Positions 45,607 to 53,492 of a stretch of 55,164 bases of DNA are shown piece by piece. The notes under the pieces were generated by a model that saw only the letters and a list, made by a program, of their open reading frames with translations, ran no database searches and was not told the DNA's origin. Location: the NCBI GenBank assembly GCA_002339125.1, contig DDJQ01000116.1, positions 24,100 through 79,263 of the forward strand, given 5' to 3'. Positions within the stretch are counted from its first letter, which is position 1; every line of letters starts with the position of its first letter. A program made the position numbers and the translations under genes. This DNA comes from Alteromonadaceae bacterium UBA2620. GTDB taxonomy: Bacteria > Pseudomonadota > Gammaproteobacteria > Enterobacterales > Alteromonadaceae.

Positions 45607-47651
45607 CAGGCACCTGTCGCCACAATGCCGTTATGGCGTAGCAGTGCGTCTACTTTAGGCTCGCGCCCTCTGAAGGCCACAAATAAATCCATTGGCTCAC
45701 GGCTGCCGCCCATTTCAAGAATATTGTGCAGGAAGTCTGCGCCCGTTTGCGGATTGAAGATCCCTTCTTCCTCGAACCGGCTGAACGCATCGGCAGACAA
45801 CACTTCTGCCCATTTGTAGCTGTAGTAACCGGCTGCATAACCACCGGCAAAAATATGCCCGAAGCTGTGCTGGAAACGATTAAACGAGGGCGGCTGGAGC
45901 ACAGCGACTTCGTTGCGAACCTGCGAGAGAACCTGCTGAACATCCACATGCTCGCCGTCTTCCATATGGAGCAGGAAGTCGAACAGGCTGAACTCCAGTT
46001 GACGGATCATTTGCATGGCGGCCTGATAATCCCGGGCGGCCAGCATTTTATCCAGTAATTCTTTAGGTAGCGGCTCGCCGGTTTCGTAGTGACCGGAGAT
46101 AAAGCCCAGAGCCTCTTCCTGCCAGCACCAGTTTTCCAGGAATTGACTGGGTAATTCAACCGCATCCCAAGGCACGCCATTAATGCCGGATACCCCGGGC
46201 ACTGACATTTGCGTGAGCATGTGATGAATACCATGACCAAATTCGTGGAATAAGGTGACCACTTCATCATGGGTAAACAGGGCTGGCTTATCGCCGACCG
46301 GCCCGTTGAAGTTACAGGTGAGGTACGCCACCGGTGTTTGCAGCTCGCCACAGGCCTGAAAGCGGCGCACACGGCACTCATCCATCCAGGCACCGCCACG
46401 CTTTTTCGGGCGAGCGTAGAGGTCGAGGTAGAACTGACCACGCAGGTTGTCGTCTTTGTCGGTAATAGAGAACAGTCGCACATCTTTATGCCAGGTATCG
46501 GCATTTTCGACTTCCGTAATATTCAGGCCATAGAGTTTCTCTACCACAGTAAATAAACCGGCCAGCGCTTTGCTCTGGGGGAAATATGGCCGCAGTATTT
46601 CATCTGAAATACTGTAACGCTCCTGCTTCAGCTTCTCGCTGTAATAAGGTACGTCCCAGGCTTCAAGCTCGTCCATCTGATGCTTTTCAGCAGCGTAAGC
46701 CCGCACTTCGGCCAGCTCTTTTTCGGCCTGAGGTTTGGATTTTGCAGCGAGGTCGCGCAGAAAACCCACTACCTGCGAGGTTGAATTGGCCATTTTGGTA
46801 GCCAGAGAACGCTCTGCATAGCTGGCAAAGCCTAATAGCGAAGCGATTTCTGAACGCAGGGCGAGGGTTTCATTAATAATCGCAGTGTTATCCCATTCAC
46901 CGGCATTTGGCCCCTGATCGGATGCGCGGGTTGCATAAGCACGGTACATTTCCTCGCGCAGCGCACGGTTATCGGCATACAACATCACCGGCAGGTAGCT
47001 GGGAATATCCAGCGTAAATAACCAGCCCTGCAGGTCTTTCTGATGTGCAGCCTGTTGCGCAGCAGCAAGTGCCGACTCTGGCAAACCAGCCAGTTCTGAC
47101 TCATCGGTAATGTGTTTGGTCCAGCCCATGGTGGCATCCATCACATTATTGCTGAAGGTCGACGATAACTCAGATAAGCGAGCCTGAATCTGCGCAAAGC
47201 GCTGTTTTTTCTCGGGCGGCAGCGCCACACCAGACAAGGTGAAGTCGCGTAATGTGTTATCAATAACCTTACGCTGCGATTCATCCAGCTGCAGATATTC
47301 ATCACTGTCGCGCAGGGCCTTGTATGCCTGGAACAACCCTTCATGCTGGCCCACCCAGGTGCCGTATTCTGACAGCAGTGGCAAACAGGCATCGTGAGCT
47401 TCACGCAGCTCATCGCTGCTGACTACCGAATTCATGTGCGACACCGGCGACCAGACTTTGCCCAGCACATCGTCTGCTTCATCGATTTTGCTTACTACAT
47501 TAGCATAAGAATAATCACCACTGGCAACCACCGCCTCGATGGTTTGCTTACAATCTTCGATTGCTTTGGTAACCGCAGGCTTCACCTGATCCGGGGTAAT
47601 TAGAGAAAAACGTGGCAGGCCATCTACCTGTTCGAGTGCAAGTGTAGTCAT
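45606..47651 (-). CDS. prlC: Oligopeptidase A (M3 family)
   Basis: 681 residues from ATG 47651, almost identical in length to E. coli OpdA/PrlC (680). The zinc motif HEFGH is at 469-473, the same position as in OpdA, within TLFHEFGHGIHHML. The third ligand is expected in PSQFLENWCWQ. It is a cytoplasmic endopeptidase that degrades signal peptides and short peptides. It is the first gene of the prlC-tag-gph unit. Confidence 0.96.
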   Translation of the reverse strand: MTTLALEQVDGLPRFSLITPDQVKPAVTKAIEDCKQTIEAVVASGDYSYANVVSKIDEADDVLGKVWSPVSHMNSVVSSDELREAHDACLPLLSEYGTWVGQHEGLFQAYKALRDSDEYLQLDESQRKVIDNTLRDFTLSGVALPPEKKQRFAQIQARLSELSSTFSNNVMDATMGWTKHITDESELAGLPESALAAAQQAAHQKDLQGWLFTLDIPSYLPVMLYADNRALREEMYRAYATRASDQGPNAGEWDNTAIINETLALRSEIASLLGFASYAERSLATKMANSTSQVVGFLRDLAAKSKPQAEKELAEVRAYAAEKHQMDELEAWDVPYYSEKLKQERYSISDEILRPYFPQSKALAGLFTVVEKLYGLNITEVENADTWHKDVRLFSITDKDDNLRGQFYLDLYARPKKRGGAWMDECRVRRFQACGELQTPVAYLTCNFNGPVGDKPALFTHDEVVTLFHEFGHGIHHMLTQMSVPGVSGINGVPWDAVELPSQFLENWCWQEEALGFISGHYETGEPLPKELLDKMLAARDYQAAMQMIRQLEFSLFDFLLHMEDGEHVDVQQVLSQVRNEVAVLQPPSFNRFQHSFGHIFAGGYAAGYYSYKWAEVLSADAFSRFEEEGIFNPQTGADFLHNILEMGGSREPMDLFVAFRGREPKVDALLRHNGIVATGA

Positions 47652-47710
47652 AGTCGTTATTAGGATCCGTTGCCAAATTAATATTGCTTTAGTGATGGGG
47701 TTCACAGGCT

Positions 47711-47739
47711 AAAAAAACAAGCCCCGCAGCGAGCGGGGC
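47711..47739 (-). terminator. Strong terminator after hsp20
   Basis: GCCCCGC (47721-47727) pairs with GCGGGGC (47733-47739) around AGCGA. On the minus strand a seven-base T-run follows within three bases of the stem. It separates hsp20 from prlC. Confidence 0.88.
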
Positions 47740-47837
47740 CTGGACTTTTTACGTGATGAAATCAATTTGGTTCAGTCAGTGGCATTTCAGGGATTAGCGC
47801 TGCAATCCGCGCGAAAATAAATGCACTGCAACCGGGC

Positions 47838-48299
47838 CTAACTGATACTTACACGCTGCGTATTATCAACCGGATTAGCCGGACGTGGGATAAGAACCCG
47901 TAACACACCGTTGTCATAGCGTGCTACCACATCAGCATTGTCGCTAATGGCAAAGGGTAAGGCGACAACCCGCCTGAAGCTACCACTACGACGCTCTCTG
48001 ACATGAAAGCCTTCGTCTGTTGTGGATTCCTGTTCCTGCTTACGCATACCTGAAAGCACTAAACGGTCTTGCTGAACTTCCAGATTAATGTCTTCTTTCT
48101 TCATGTCCGGCAAGTCGGCGGTTAACTCAAGGCCTTCTTTGGTTTCTTTCAAGTCCAGCGCGGGCATATAACCGTTATCGCCAGCGGCGAAGCCTGCCAT
48201 AGCCGGAAAACCAGCAAAGAAATCATCAAAAACACGATCAATTTCGCCTTTTAATGCACCAGGGTGATTACGACCAAACACACTTGGAAATAAACTCAT
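47838..48299 (-). CDS. Hsp20/alpha-crystallin small heat-shock protein
   Basis: 153 residues. After a ~45-residue N-terminal arm rich in Phe/Gly, the alpha-crystallin domain runs from MPALDLKETKEGLELTADLP to GVLRVLIPR. It includes the LVLSGMRKQEQES strand and the RRSGSFRRVVALPFAI region. The IPR near the end is the IxI-type oligomerisation motif. It would be a cytoplasmic holdase that keeps unfolded proteins soluble. A very strong AAGGAGG precedes the ATG, and a sigma32-type promoter lies about 100 bases upstream. Confidence 0.95.
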   Translation of the reverse strand: MSLFPSVFGRNHPGALKGEIDRVFDDFFAGFPAMAGFAAGDNGYMPALDLKETKEGLELTADLPDMKKEDINLEVQQDRLVLSGMRKQEQESTTDEGFHVRERRSGSFRRVVALPFAISDNADVVARYDNGVLRVLIPRPANPVDNTQRVSIS

Positions 48300-48350
48300 A
48301 ACCCCTCCTTAATCGATACCGATAGTTAGCTAACCTGTCCTCAGGTACTT

Positions 48351-48377
48351 TTCCCTAATCGTTTAACGATGAGGGAA
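48351..48377. repeat. 27-base palindrome in the hsp20 leader
   Basis: Arms of 13 bases (TTCCCTAATCGTT and AACGATGAGGGAA) with one mismatch around a single T. In RNA it would form a hairpin in the hsp20 5' leader, upstream of the ribosome-binding site. Confidence 0.55.
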
Positions 48378-48399
48378 TTTATTGCTCCCTGCATCATAA

Positions 48400-48428
48400 A
48401 TATGGTTGGCCGAAGCAGGGTTTTCAAG
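48400..48428 (-). promoter_or_regulatory. Sigma32 heat-shock promoter of hsp20
   Basis: On the minus strand CTTGAAAA (48421-48428) is a perfect -35 for RpoH. A 13-base spacer follows, then AACCATAT, 6 of 8 to CCCCATNT. The gene it serves fits. Confidence 0.75.
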
Positions 48429-48478
48429 CTGCCACAAGGTGAGTTATTGCGCTACATCAAGCTTTGTAAACTGTCTGA

Positions 48479-50170
48479 TTAACTCCCCTGTTGAGCCTTA
48501 AATTTGGCATAGAAAGGTTGTCTTATCATGAGCTTTTCAAATTCCTGGCGGGAGACTGCCGGGCTAAAAATATACCCCTGGATCTTGTCGCAACGCATAG
48601 CCTGAAGACAACGCAAGTCCACATCTTCCTCAACCCCTTCAGCAACCACTTCAATACCCAGTTTCTTGCAACTCACAATCAGATTCTGGATAAACTCCTG
48701 CCGGTGACTATCGGTATGCAGGTTATCTATCATTACCTTGTCGAGCTTCAGTGTATCGATGGGCAATTTAGACAGATACGAAAACGACGTAAAGCCAGCA
48801 CCGAAATCATCAACGGTCAGTCTGACTCCGAGTAATTTAAGTTGCCACAACAGCTCTTCAAGATAGTGTGAGTTTTCAGCCAGCGCGGTTTCGGTTAGTT
48901 CCAGTTCAATAAACGAAGGAGGCAAATAATAATGCTGCAAACGTTCACCAATAAACTCCACAATATGCGAAGACTGTAACTGTTTGGCAGAGATATTAAT
49001 GGCGATGCTGTCGAGCTCAGTACTGAAGCGTCTTAATTCGCTGGCGACTTTAAAGCCCTGATCCAGGACCCATTCACCAATGGCTTCTATCTGACCGTCC
49101 AGCTCCGTCAGGCGAACGAACTCAGAAGGGGGTACCCAGCCTAAACTGTGATGTTGCCAGCGCAGCAACACTTCAGCACTATTGATCATACCTGAGCTAA
49201 GCTGCACTTTGGGCTGATAAGCCAGCTTAAACTCCTGATTTCGCAAACCACTCTGAACCTCTGCGCTCAGTTGCTGATGACGGCGGTACTGCGTAATGGT
49301 GGAATTATCCAGCTGCGAAATACTAATGCGGTGACTGTCGCGAACGATGGTATCAATCAGGCTACTTATCAGAATATCGTGGTCGAGTTGCAACTCCCTG
49401 AGATGCCGAAAACCCACACCGATTTGGCAAAATATTGATGACCCTTTAATGCTAAAGGTACGTTGCAACTGCTGGCGAATCTGGCAACACAGTGAGCGGG
49501 TAATTTCGGTGGTGGATTCTTTAAGATACAGTGCAAACACCCCGGCCTGAATACGTTGTAACAGGTGCGGCTGCATCACCATATATTCCAGGCGCTGGCC
49601 AATGTAGGCTTCGGTATCCAGCGATGCGACCTCCCCATGGGCCAGGCTGATGTCAGAAACGTTCATAAGCTTAATCAGCACCACGGACTCAAAGTCGCGA
49701 AGATTTGGCTTTACATTTTCGTGATTAAAGTCGGCCAGTTGCTGCGCCGCGGTTTTTTGCCCTACCTCGCTGCACTGATTGAGCACTTTTACCACTTCGT
49801 TACGTAAATCCTGACGATTCCAGGGCTTAGTGAGATATTTTGTCAGCATCCGCTGATTGAGCAATTCGACAGCCGCCTGCAGATCGCCTGCACCGCTGAG
49901 CATAAAAATGTGTGTATCGGGTGAATATTGTTTAGCAAATCGCACCAAATCAACGCCATTCACGTCCGGCATTTTATGATCGGTTATTAACAGAGCGACA
50001 TCCTGCTCGCGCAATACAGACATGGCTTTTCGACCAGAGGTGGTTGTAGTGATGCTGCAGTTGAGATCTTTAAGTTCACGTTTGAGGGCGTTAACCACCC
50101 CTTTTTCATCATCCACCAGCAGTAAATTAAGCCCATTTTCGTGACGGGCACTCTGGGTATCACGAGCCAT
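48479..50170 (-). CDS. Response regulator with degenerate GGDEF and EAL phosphodiesterase domain
   Basis: 563 residues. REC covers ~14-130 (LLLVDDEKGVV; phospho-acceptor Asp64 in ITDHKMPDVNG; conserved lysine in YLTKPWNRQDL). Residues ~155-300 look like a GGDEF domain that has lost its active site (LLQRIQAGVFALYLKES where RxGGDEF would be). The EAL domain has Glu333 (AEVLLRW, an EVL variant), INISAKQL, ELELTETAL, VDDFGAGFTSF, LKLDKVMI and VVAEGVEED, so the catalytic set looks complete. It likely hydrolyses c-di-GMP when phosphorylated. GAGG lies eight bases upstream of the ATG. It is divergent from a histidine-kinase operon, its probable source of phosphate. Confidence 0.92.
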   Translation of the reverse strand: MARDTQSARHENGLNLLLVDDEKGVVNALKRELKDLNCSITTTTSGRKAMSVLREQDVALLITDHKMPDVNGVDLVRFAKQYSPDTHIFMLSGAGDLQAAVELLNQRMLTKYLTKPWNRQDLRNEVVKVLNQCSEVGQKTAAQQLADFNHENVKPNLRDFESVVLIKLMNVSDISLAHGEVASLDTEAYIGQRLEYMVMQPHLLQRIQAGVFALYLKESTTEITRSLCCQIRQQLQRTFSIKGSSIFCQIGVGFRHLRELQLDHDILISSLIDTIVRDSHRISISQLDNSTITQYRRHQQLSAEVQSGLRNQEFKLAYQPKVQLSSGMINSAEVLLRWQHHSLGWVPPSEFVRLTELDGQIEAIGEWVLDQGFKVASELRRFSTELDSIAINISAKQLQSSHIVEFIGERLQHYYLPPSFIELELTETALAENSHYLEELLWQLKLLGVRLTVDDFGAGFTSFSYLSKLPIDTLKLDKVMIDNLHTDSHRQEFIQNLIVSCKKLGIEVVAEGVEEDVDLRCLQAMRCDKIQGYIFSPAVSRQEFEKLMIRQPFYAKFKAQQGS

Positions 50171-50240
50171 ACCAACTACCTCTTTTATGATAACGACAAT
50201 CCGCTATGCGACTCCCTGCAGACAGACATTTCATTTTGTT

Positions 50241-50278
50241 GTCACAAATTAGCACAATGTCACTAATGTCGCAAATTA
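50241..50278. promoter_or_regulatory. Three short direct repeats in the divergent signalling promoter
   Basis: GTCACAAATTA (50241), GTCACTAAT (50259) and GTCGCAAATTA (50268) lie on one strand. The last overlaps a TATAAT (minus, 50275-50280) usable by the REC-EAL gene. They end 15 bases before the -35 of the plus-strand operon. This is a candidate operator for the HTH-REC protein. Confidence 0.4.
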
Positions 50279-50280
50279 TA
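50275..50280 (-). promoter_or_regulatory. Probable -10 element of the REC-EAL gene
   Basis: On the minus strand a perfect TATAAT is preceded by TG. The expected -35 (AAATAT) is poor. Transcription would start near 50268, giving a leader of about 98 bases. Confidence 0.4.
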
Positions 50281-50292
50281 CATAATGCTTAA

Positions 50293-50321
50293 TTGCCATA
50301 TTTGATTAACAATGCTATAAA
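50293..50321 (+). promoter_or_regulatory. Sigma70 promoter of the signalling operon
   Basis: TTGCCA (50293-50298), a 17-base spacer and TATAAA (50316-50321), with an extended -10 TGC before it. The start codon of the first gene lies 37 bases downstream. Confidence 0.75.
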
Positions 50322-50358
50322 TGTGTCTTGATGAAAACTTAAGCAACGAGGATCAACT

Positions 50359-50919
50359 GTGAAAACACTGACATCCGGCGAAATAGCCGAATATTGTGAC
50401 GTTAATCTCCGAACGGTTATCCGATGGCTGGAAAGCGGCAAGTTAAAGGGCTTTAAATTACCTGGCCGTGGCAACAACCGGGTTCTGATCAACGATTTTA
50501 TTGATTTTCTGGAACGCCATAATATGCCGATACCGGATAACCTGAAGCCCGAGGCTTCACCACTCATCCTGATTGTTGATGACGAACTACCGGTAGCTAA
50601 ATCTATCCAGCGGGTGGCGCGTCGCGCAGGTTACGACACGCTGATTGCCACCGGCGGATTTCAGGCAGGCATGATGCTTAGCCAGCACTCGCCACGAGTA
50701 ATGACCCTTGATTTAAGCATGCCCGGTATGGACGGCTACAGTGTATTGCAATACACCCGTGAACAAGAGTCACAACGTGGCCTGAAAATTATTGTGATTT
50801 CGGCGCTTGATGACACGAGCCTGGAAAAAGCGAAAGAACTAGGCGCCGACGCCACCCTTACCAAACCATTTTCAAATCACGATCTGACCCAGCTGTTTGA
50901 ACAATTCATGCAGGTATAA
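50359..50919 (+). CDS. Excisionase-type HTH fused to a response-regulator receiver
   Basis: 186 residues from GTG 50359, with GAGG about seven bases upstream. Residues ~4-52 are a MerR/excisionase-like helix-turn-helix (LTSGEIAEYCDVNLRTVIRW then GRGNNRVLINDFIDFL). A short proline-containing linker leads to a REC domain (~67-186) with LIVDDE, phospho-acceptor Asp118 in LDLSMPGMDGY, and the lysine in TLTKPFSNHDL. The DNA-binding domain comes first, the reverse of most response regulators. It heads an operon with a binding protein, a kinase and a second response regulator, so it is probably the transcriptional output. Confidence 0.88.
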   Translation: MKTLTSGEIAEYCDVNLRTVIRWLESGKLKGFKLPGRGNNRVLINDFIDFLERHNMPIPDNLKPEASPLILIVDDELPVAKSIQRVARRAGYDTLIATGGFQAGMMLSQHSPRVMTLDLSMPGMDGYSVLQYTREQESQRGLKIIVISALDDTSLEKAKELGADATLTKPFSNHDLTQLFEQFMQV

Positions 50920-50944
50920 ACGGTAGTTCAAAGCGGAGAGCAAT

Positions 50945-51787
50945 ATGAAATTTGTGCTTGTTATCCTGGCTATTTTGGGGGCGTCGCACGCATTTGCCGA
51001 CACGGGCAAACAGACACCTGCCAACCAGCCGGCACAATACACTTTTGGTGTGGTTCCTCAGCAATCCGCTTATCGACTGGCTCAGATGTGGACGCCCCTG
51101 CTCCAGCATCTGAAGCAGGAAACCGGTCTGTCATTAAGCTTTATCACCGCCAAAGATATCCCCAGCTTTGAGGATGAGTTAACTGCGGCAAAGTATGATT
51201 TAGCTTATATGAACCCCTATCATTATGTTGTGTTTCACAGCAGATCCGGTTATCAGCCGCTAGTTAGGGATTCTGTGAAAGACCAGCGGGGGATTATCGT
51301 GACCCGTAAAGACAGCCTCATCACCAACATTGAACAGTTACAGGGAGCAACTCTCGCTTTTCCTGCCCCGGCCGCTTTTGCCGCCAGCATTATTCCACGA
51401 GCCGAACTCAATCGTGCAGGCATTAGTATTAGCCCCCGTTATGTAAATTCTCATGATTCGGTCTATCTTAATGTTATTAAAGAACTCTTTCCGGCAGGGG
51501 GCGGCATTATCCGATCACTGGAAAGTTTACCGGCAACACAACGCTCACAACTTAAAATATTATGGCAAAGTAAAGCCTATACCAGTCATGCGATTGCTGC
51601 GCACAGCAGGGTTCCGCTTGCCCACCAGAAACTACTGACTGCCGCACTTGAAAAACTGGTAACCACCGAAAAAGGCAGAGCCTTACTCAAACAGTTGAAT
51701 TTTAATCGACTTGATGCCGCCGAAGATAAAGACTGGAACGACATCCGCGCGTTAGGCATTAATTCGCTGTCGAGACCGGATATCTGA
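50945..51787 (+). CDS. PhnD/phosphonate-binding-like periplasmic protein
   Basis: 280 residues with signal peptide MKFVLVILAILGASHAFA. The body is a PhnD-type binding protein: YTFGVVPQQSAYRLAQMWTP, LQHLKQETGLSLSF, YDLAYMNPYHYVVF, GIIVTRKDSLITNIEQLQGA and ISPRYVNSHDSVYLNVIKEL. No ABC permease or ATPase is nearby. The gene ends nine bases before the histidine kinase, so it may deliver a ligand signal to that kinase, like TorT with TorS or LuxP with LuxQ. GGAGAG lies just upstream of the ATG. The ligand (phosphonate, phosphite or another small anion) is unknown. Confidence 0.85.
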   Translation: MKFVLVILAILGASHAFADTGKQTPANQPAQYTFGVVPQQSAYRLAQMWTPLLQHLKQETGLSLSFITAKDIPSFEDELTAAKYDLAYMNPYHYVVFHSRSGYQPLVRDSVKDQRGIIVTRKDSLITNIEQLQGATLAFPAPAAFAASIIPRAELNRAGISISPRYVNSHDSVYLNVIKELFPAGGGIIRSLESLPATQRSQLKILWQSKAYTSHAIAAHSRVPLAHQKLLTAALEKLVTTEKGRALLKQLNFNRLDAAEDKDWNDIRALGINSLSRPDI

Positions 51788-51796
51788 GCCAACATC

Positions 51797-53467
51797 ATGC
51801 GCCTGTCATTACGTACCAAAACCATCGCCGGTACGGCGTTAATCGAAGCAACGCTGCTGCTTGTTCTGATTATAACGAGCCTGACGTTTATTAACGCATT
51901 AATCGAAGACAACGTGGTAAAGCGTGCACAAACCACAGCTAACCTGTTTTCGTCGATCACCCGGGATCCTTTGCTTTCTCTCGACCTGGCTTCGCTTGAA
52001 GCATCGGTAGAAGAACTCATGAATAACCCGGATATCGCCTACGCCAGGGTGATCGACAGTCAGCAACGGGTGCTTGCTCAACGTAGTCGTGAAGGTATCG
52101 CCGATAAGCCGTTTAGTCTGGATACTTCGGTACAGGGGATTGACGACTCGGTTTATGACACCCGGGAACCGATTACTGTTGCCAACGAATACTTTGGCGA
52201 AGTACAAATTGGTATCGACGTGACCTCAGTGCAATCTTCGCTGCTGCAAATTCGCAACTGGATCATCGCGCTGGCGCTGCTGGAAATGGTACTGGTAGCG
52301 CTGTTTTCCTTTGGTTTAGGCACTTATCTGACCTCCCAGTTGCACTCTCTGCTTCAGGGGGCCAAAGACATGCTAAAAGCCATTCCCACGCACAATTACA
52401 GAAGTGTTTCGATCCCGATAAAAGGCCGTGACGAGCTCTCCGAACTGGCCCTGTCGTTTAATACCCTGGTTAATACACTGGCCGAAGAATATGAAAACAG
52501 AAGCGGTGCACAGGACGAACTGAGAGAGTTAAACCGCTCACTGGAAAACAAAGTTAAAGAGCGCACCCAGGCATTAAGCGACAAAAACGCCGAACTGGAA
52601 AATGCCAACAAACACCTGAAAGAAACACAACAGCAACTATTGCAGGCGGAAAAAATGGCCTCAGTGGGTCAGTTAGCCGCTGGTGTAGCTCATGAAATCA
52701 ATAATCCCATAGGCTTTGTCAGCAGTAACTTAAGCACATTAAAAGATTATTTATCACTGTTCCAAATTTTGCTGGATATGGCGAAGAAGCTTCACAGCGA
52801 TGAATCCATCAAGGCATTAAAAGCCCGGGTGAATGAACTTCAGGCATTTTATGCGCAGCATGATCTGGACTTTATCGGCGAAGATGTGGGGCCCCTGATC
52901 GAAGAGTCAGCAGAGGGGTTACAGCGAGTCAGTGAGATCGTTAAGGACCTGAAAATATTTTCCCGAATCGACTCAGAGGAGTCACGACGGTACGACCTGA
53001 ATCATTGCCTCAATACCACGCTAACGATGGTGAATAACAAGCTCAAGTATATCTGCAAGGTAGAAAAGCAATTCGCGGATTTGCCCAAGGTGTACTTTAA
53101 TTTGGGCAAGTTAACTCAGGTCTTTACTAACCTGCTTATCAATGCCGGCCAGGCAATCGAAGCCACCGGTAAGCAGGGCGTAATCAGTATCTCAACAAAG
53201 CAGGAAGGCGATTTTGTGAAAGTCCGTATCCAGGACACCGGCTGTGGGATTAGTCAGGAAAATCTCGACAAGCTGTTTAATCCGTTTTTTACCACTAAAC
53301 CTGAAGGGCAAGGCACCGGGCTGGGCTTGTCTATTACCTATGGGATTATTCAGGAGCATGGCGGCCAGATTCAGGTCTCCAGTACGCCAGGAGAAGGGAG
53401 TATCTTTGAACTAGCCTTACCTGTAAACGGTCTGGATGACCACCAGCATACCGTAGCGCAACATTAG
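51797..53467 (+). CDS. Sensor histidine kinase with periplasmic domain and HAMP
   Basis: 556 residues. Membrane helices lie at ~12-34 and ~155-178, bracketing a ~120-residue periplasmic domain (PDIAYARVIDSQQRVLAQ is reminiscent of dCACHE/PAS-like sensors). HAMP (~180-235), a coiled coil (~240-290), HisKA with His299 in AAGVAHEINNPIG, and an HATPase domain with NLLINAGQAIEA, QDTGCGIS and GTGLGLSI follow. There is no attached receiver. The large insert between HisKA helices (~325-365) is typical of the four-helix HisKA subgroup. It probably phosphorylates the two receivers in this operon and the divergent REC-EAL protein. Confidence 0.93.
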   Translation: MRLSLRTKTIAGTALIEATLLLVLIITSLTFINALIEDNVVKRAQTTANLFSSITRDPLLSLDLASLEASVEELMNNPDIAYARVIDSQQRVLAQRSREGIADKPFSLDTSVQGIDDSVYDTREPITVANEYFGEVQIGIDVTSVQSSLLQIRNWIIALALLEMVLVALFSFGLGTYLTSQLHSLLQGAKDMLKAIPTHNYRSVSIPIKGRDELSELALSFNTLVNTLAEEYENRSGAQDELRELNRSLENKVKERTQALSDKNAELENANKHLKETQQQLLQAEKMASVGQLAAGVAHEINNPIGFVSSNLSTLKDYLSLFQILLDMAKKLHSDESIKALKARVNELQAFYAQHDLDFIGEDVGPLIEESAEGLQRVSEIVKDLKIFSRIDSEESRRYDLNHCLNTTLTMVNNKLKYICKVEKQFADLPKVYFNLGKLTQVFTNLLINAGQAIEATGKQGVISISTKQEGDFVKVRIQDTGCGISQENLDKLFNPFFTTKPEGQGTGLGLSITYGIIQEHGGQIQVSSTPGEGSIFELALPVNGLDDHQHTVAQH

Positions 53468-53492
53468 CGGTCAGGATCATCGAGGAACTACT

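Noticed and set aside
46007..46504. 165-residue open frame overlapping prlC in another frame
   Set aside because: It overlaps the HEFGH region of a clear oligopeptidase and is rich in Cys and Trp, as expected of a frame shadow.
49120..49180. Loss of the EAL motif in the REC-EAL protein
   Set aside because: The motif reads EVL, but the catalytic Glu and the other signature residues are kept, so I do not treat it as inactive.
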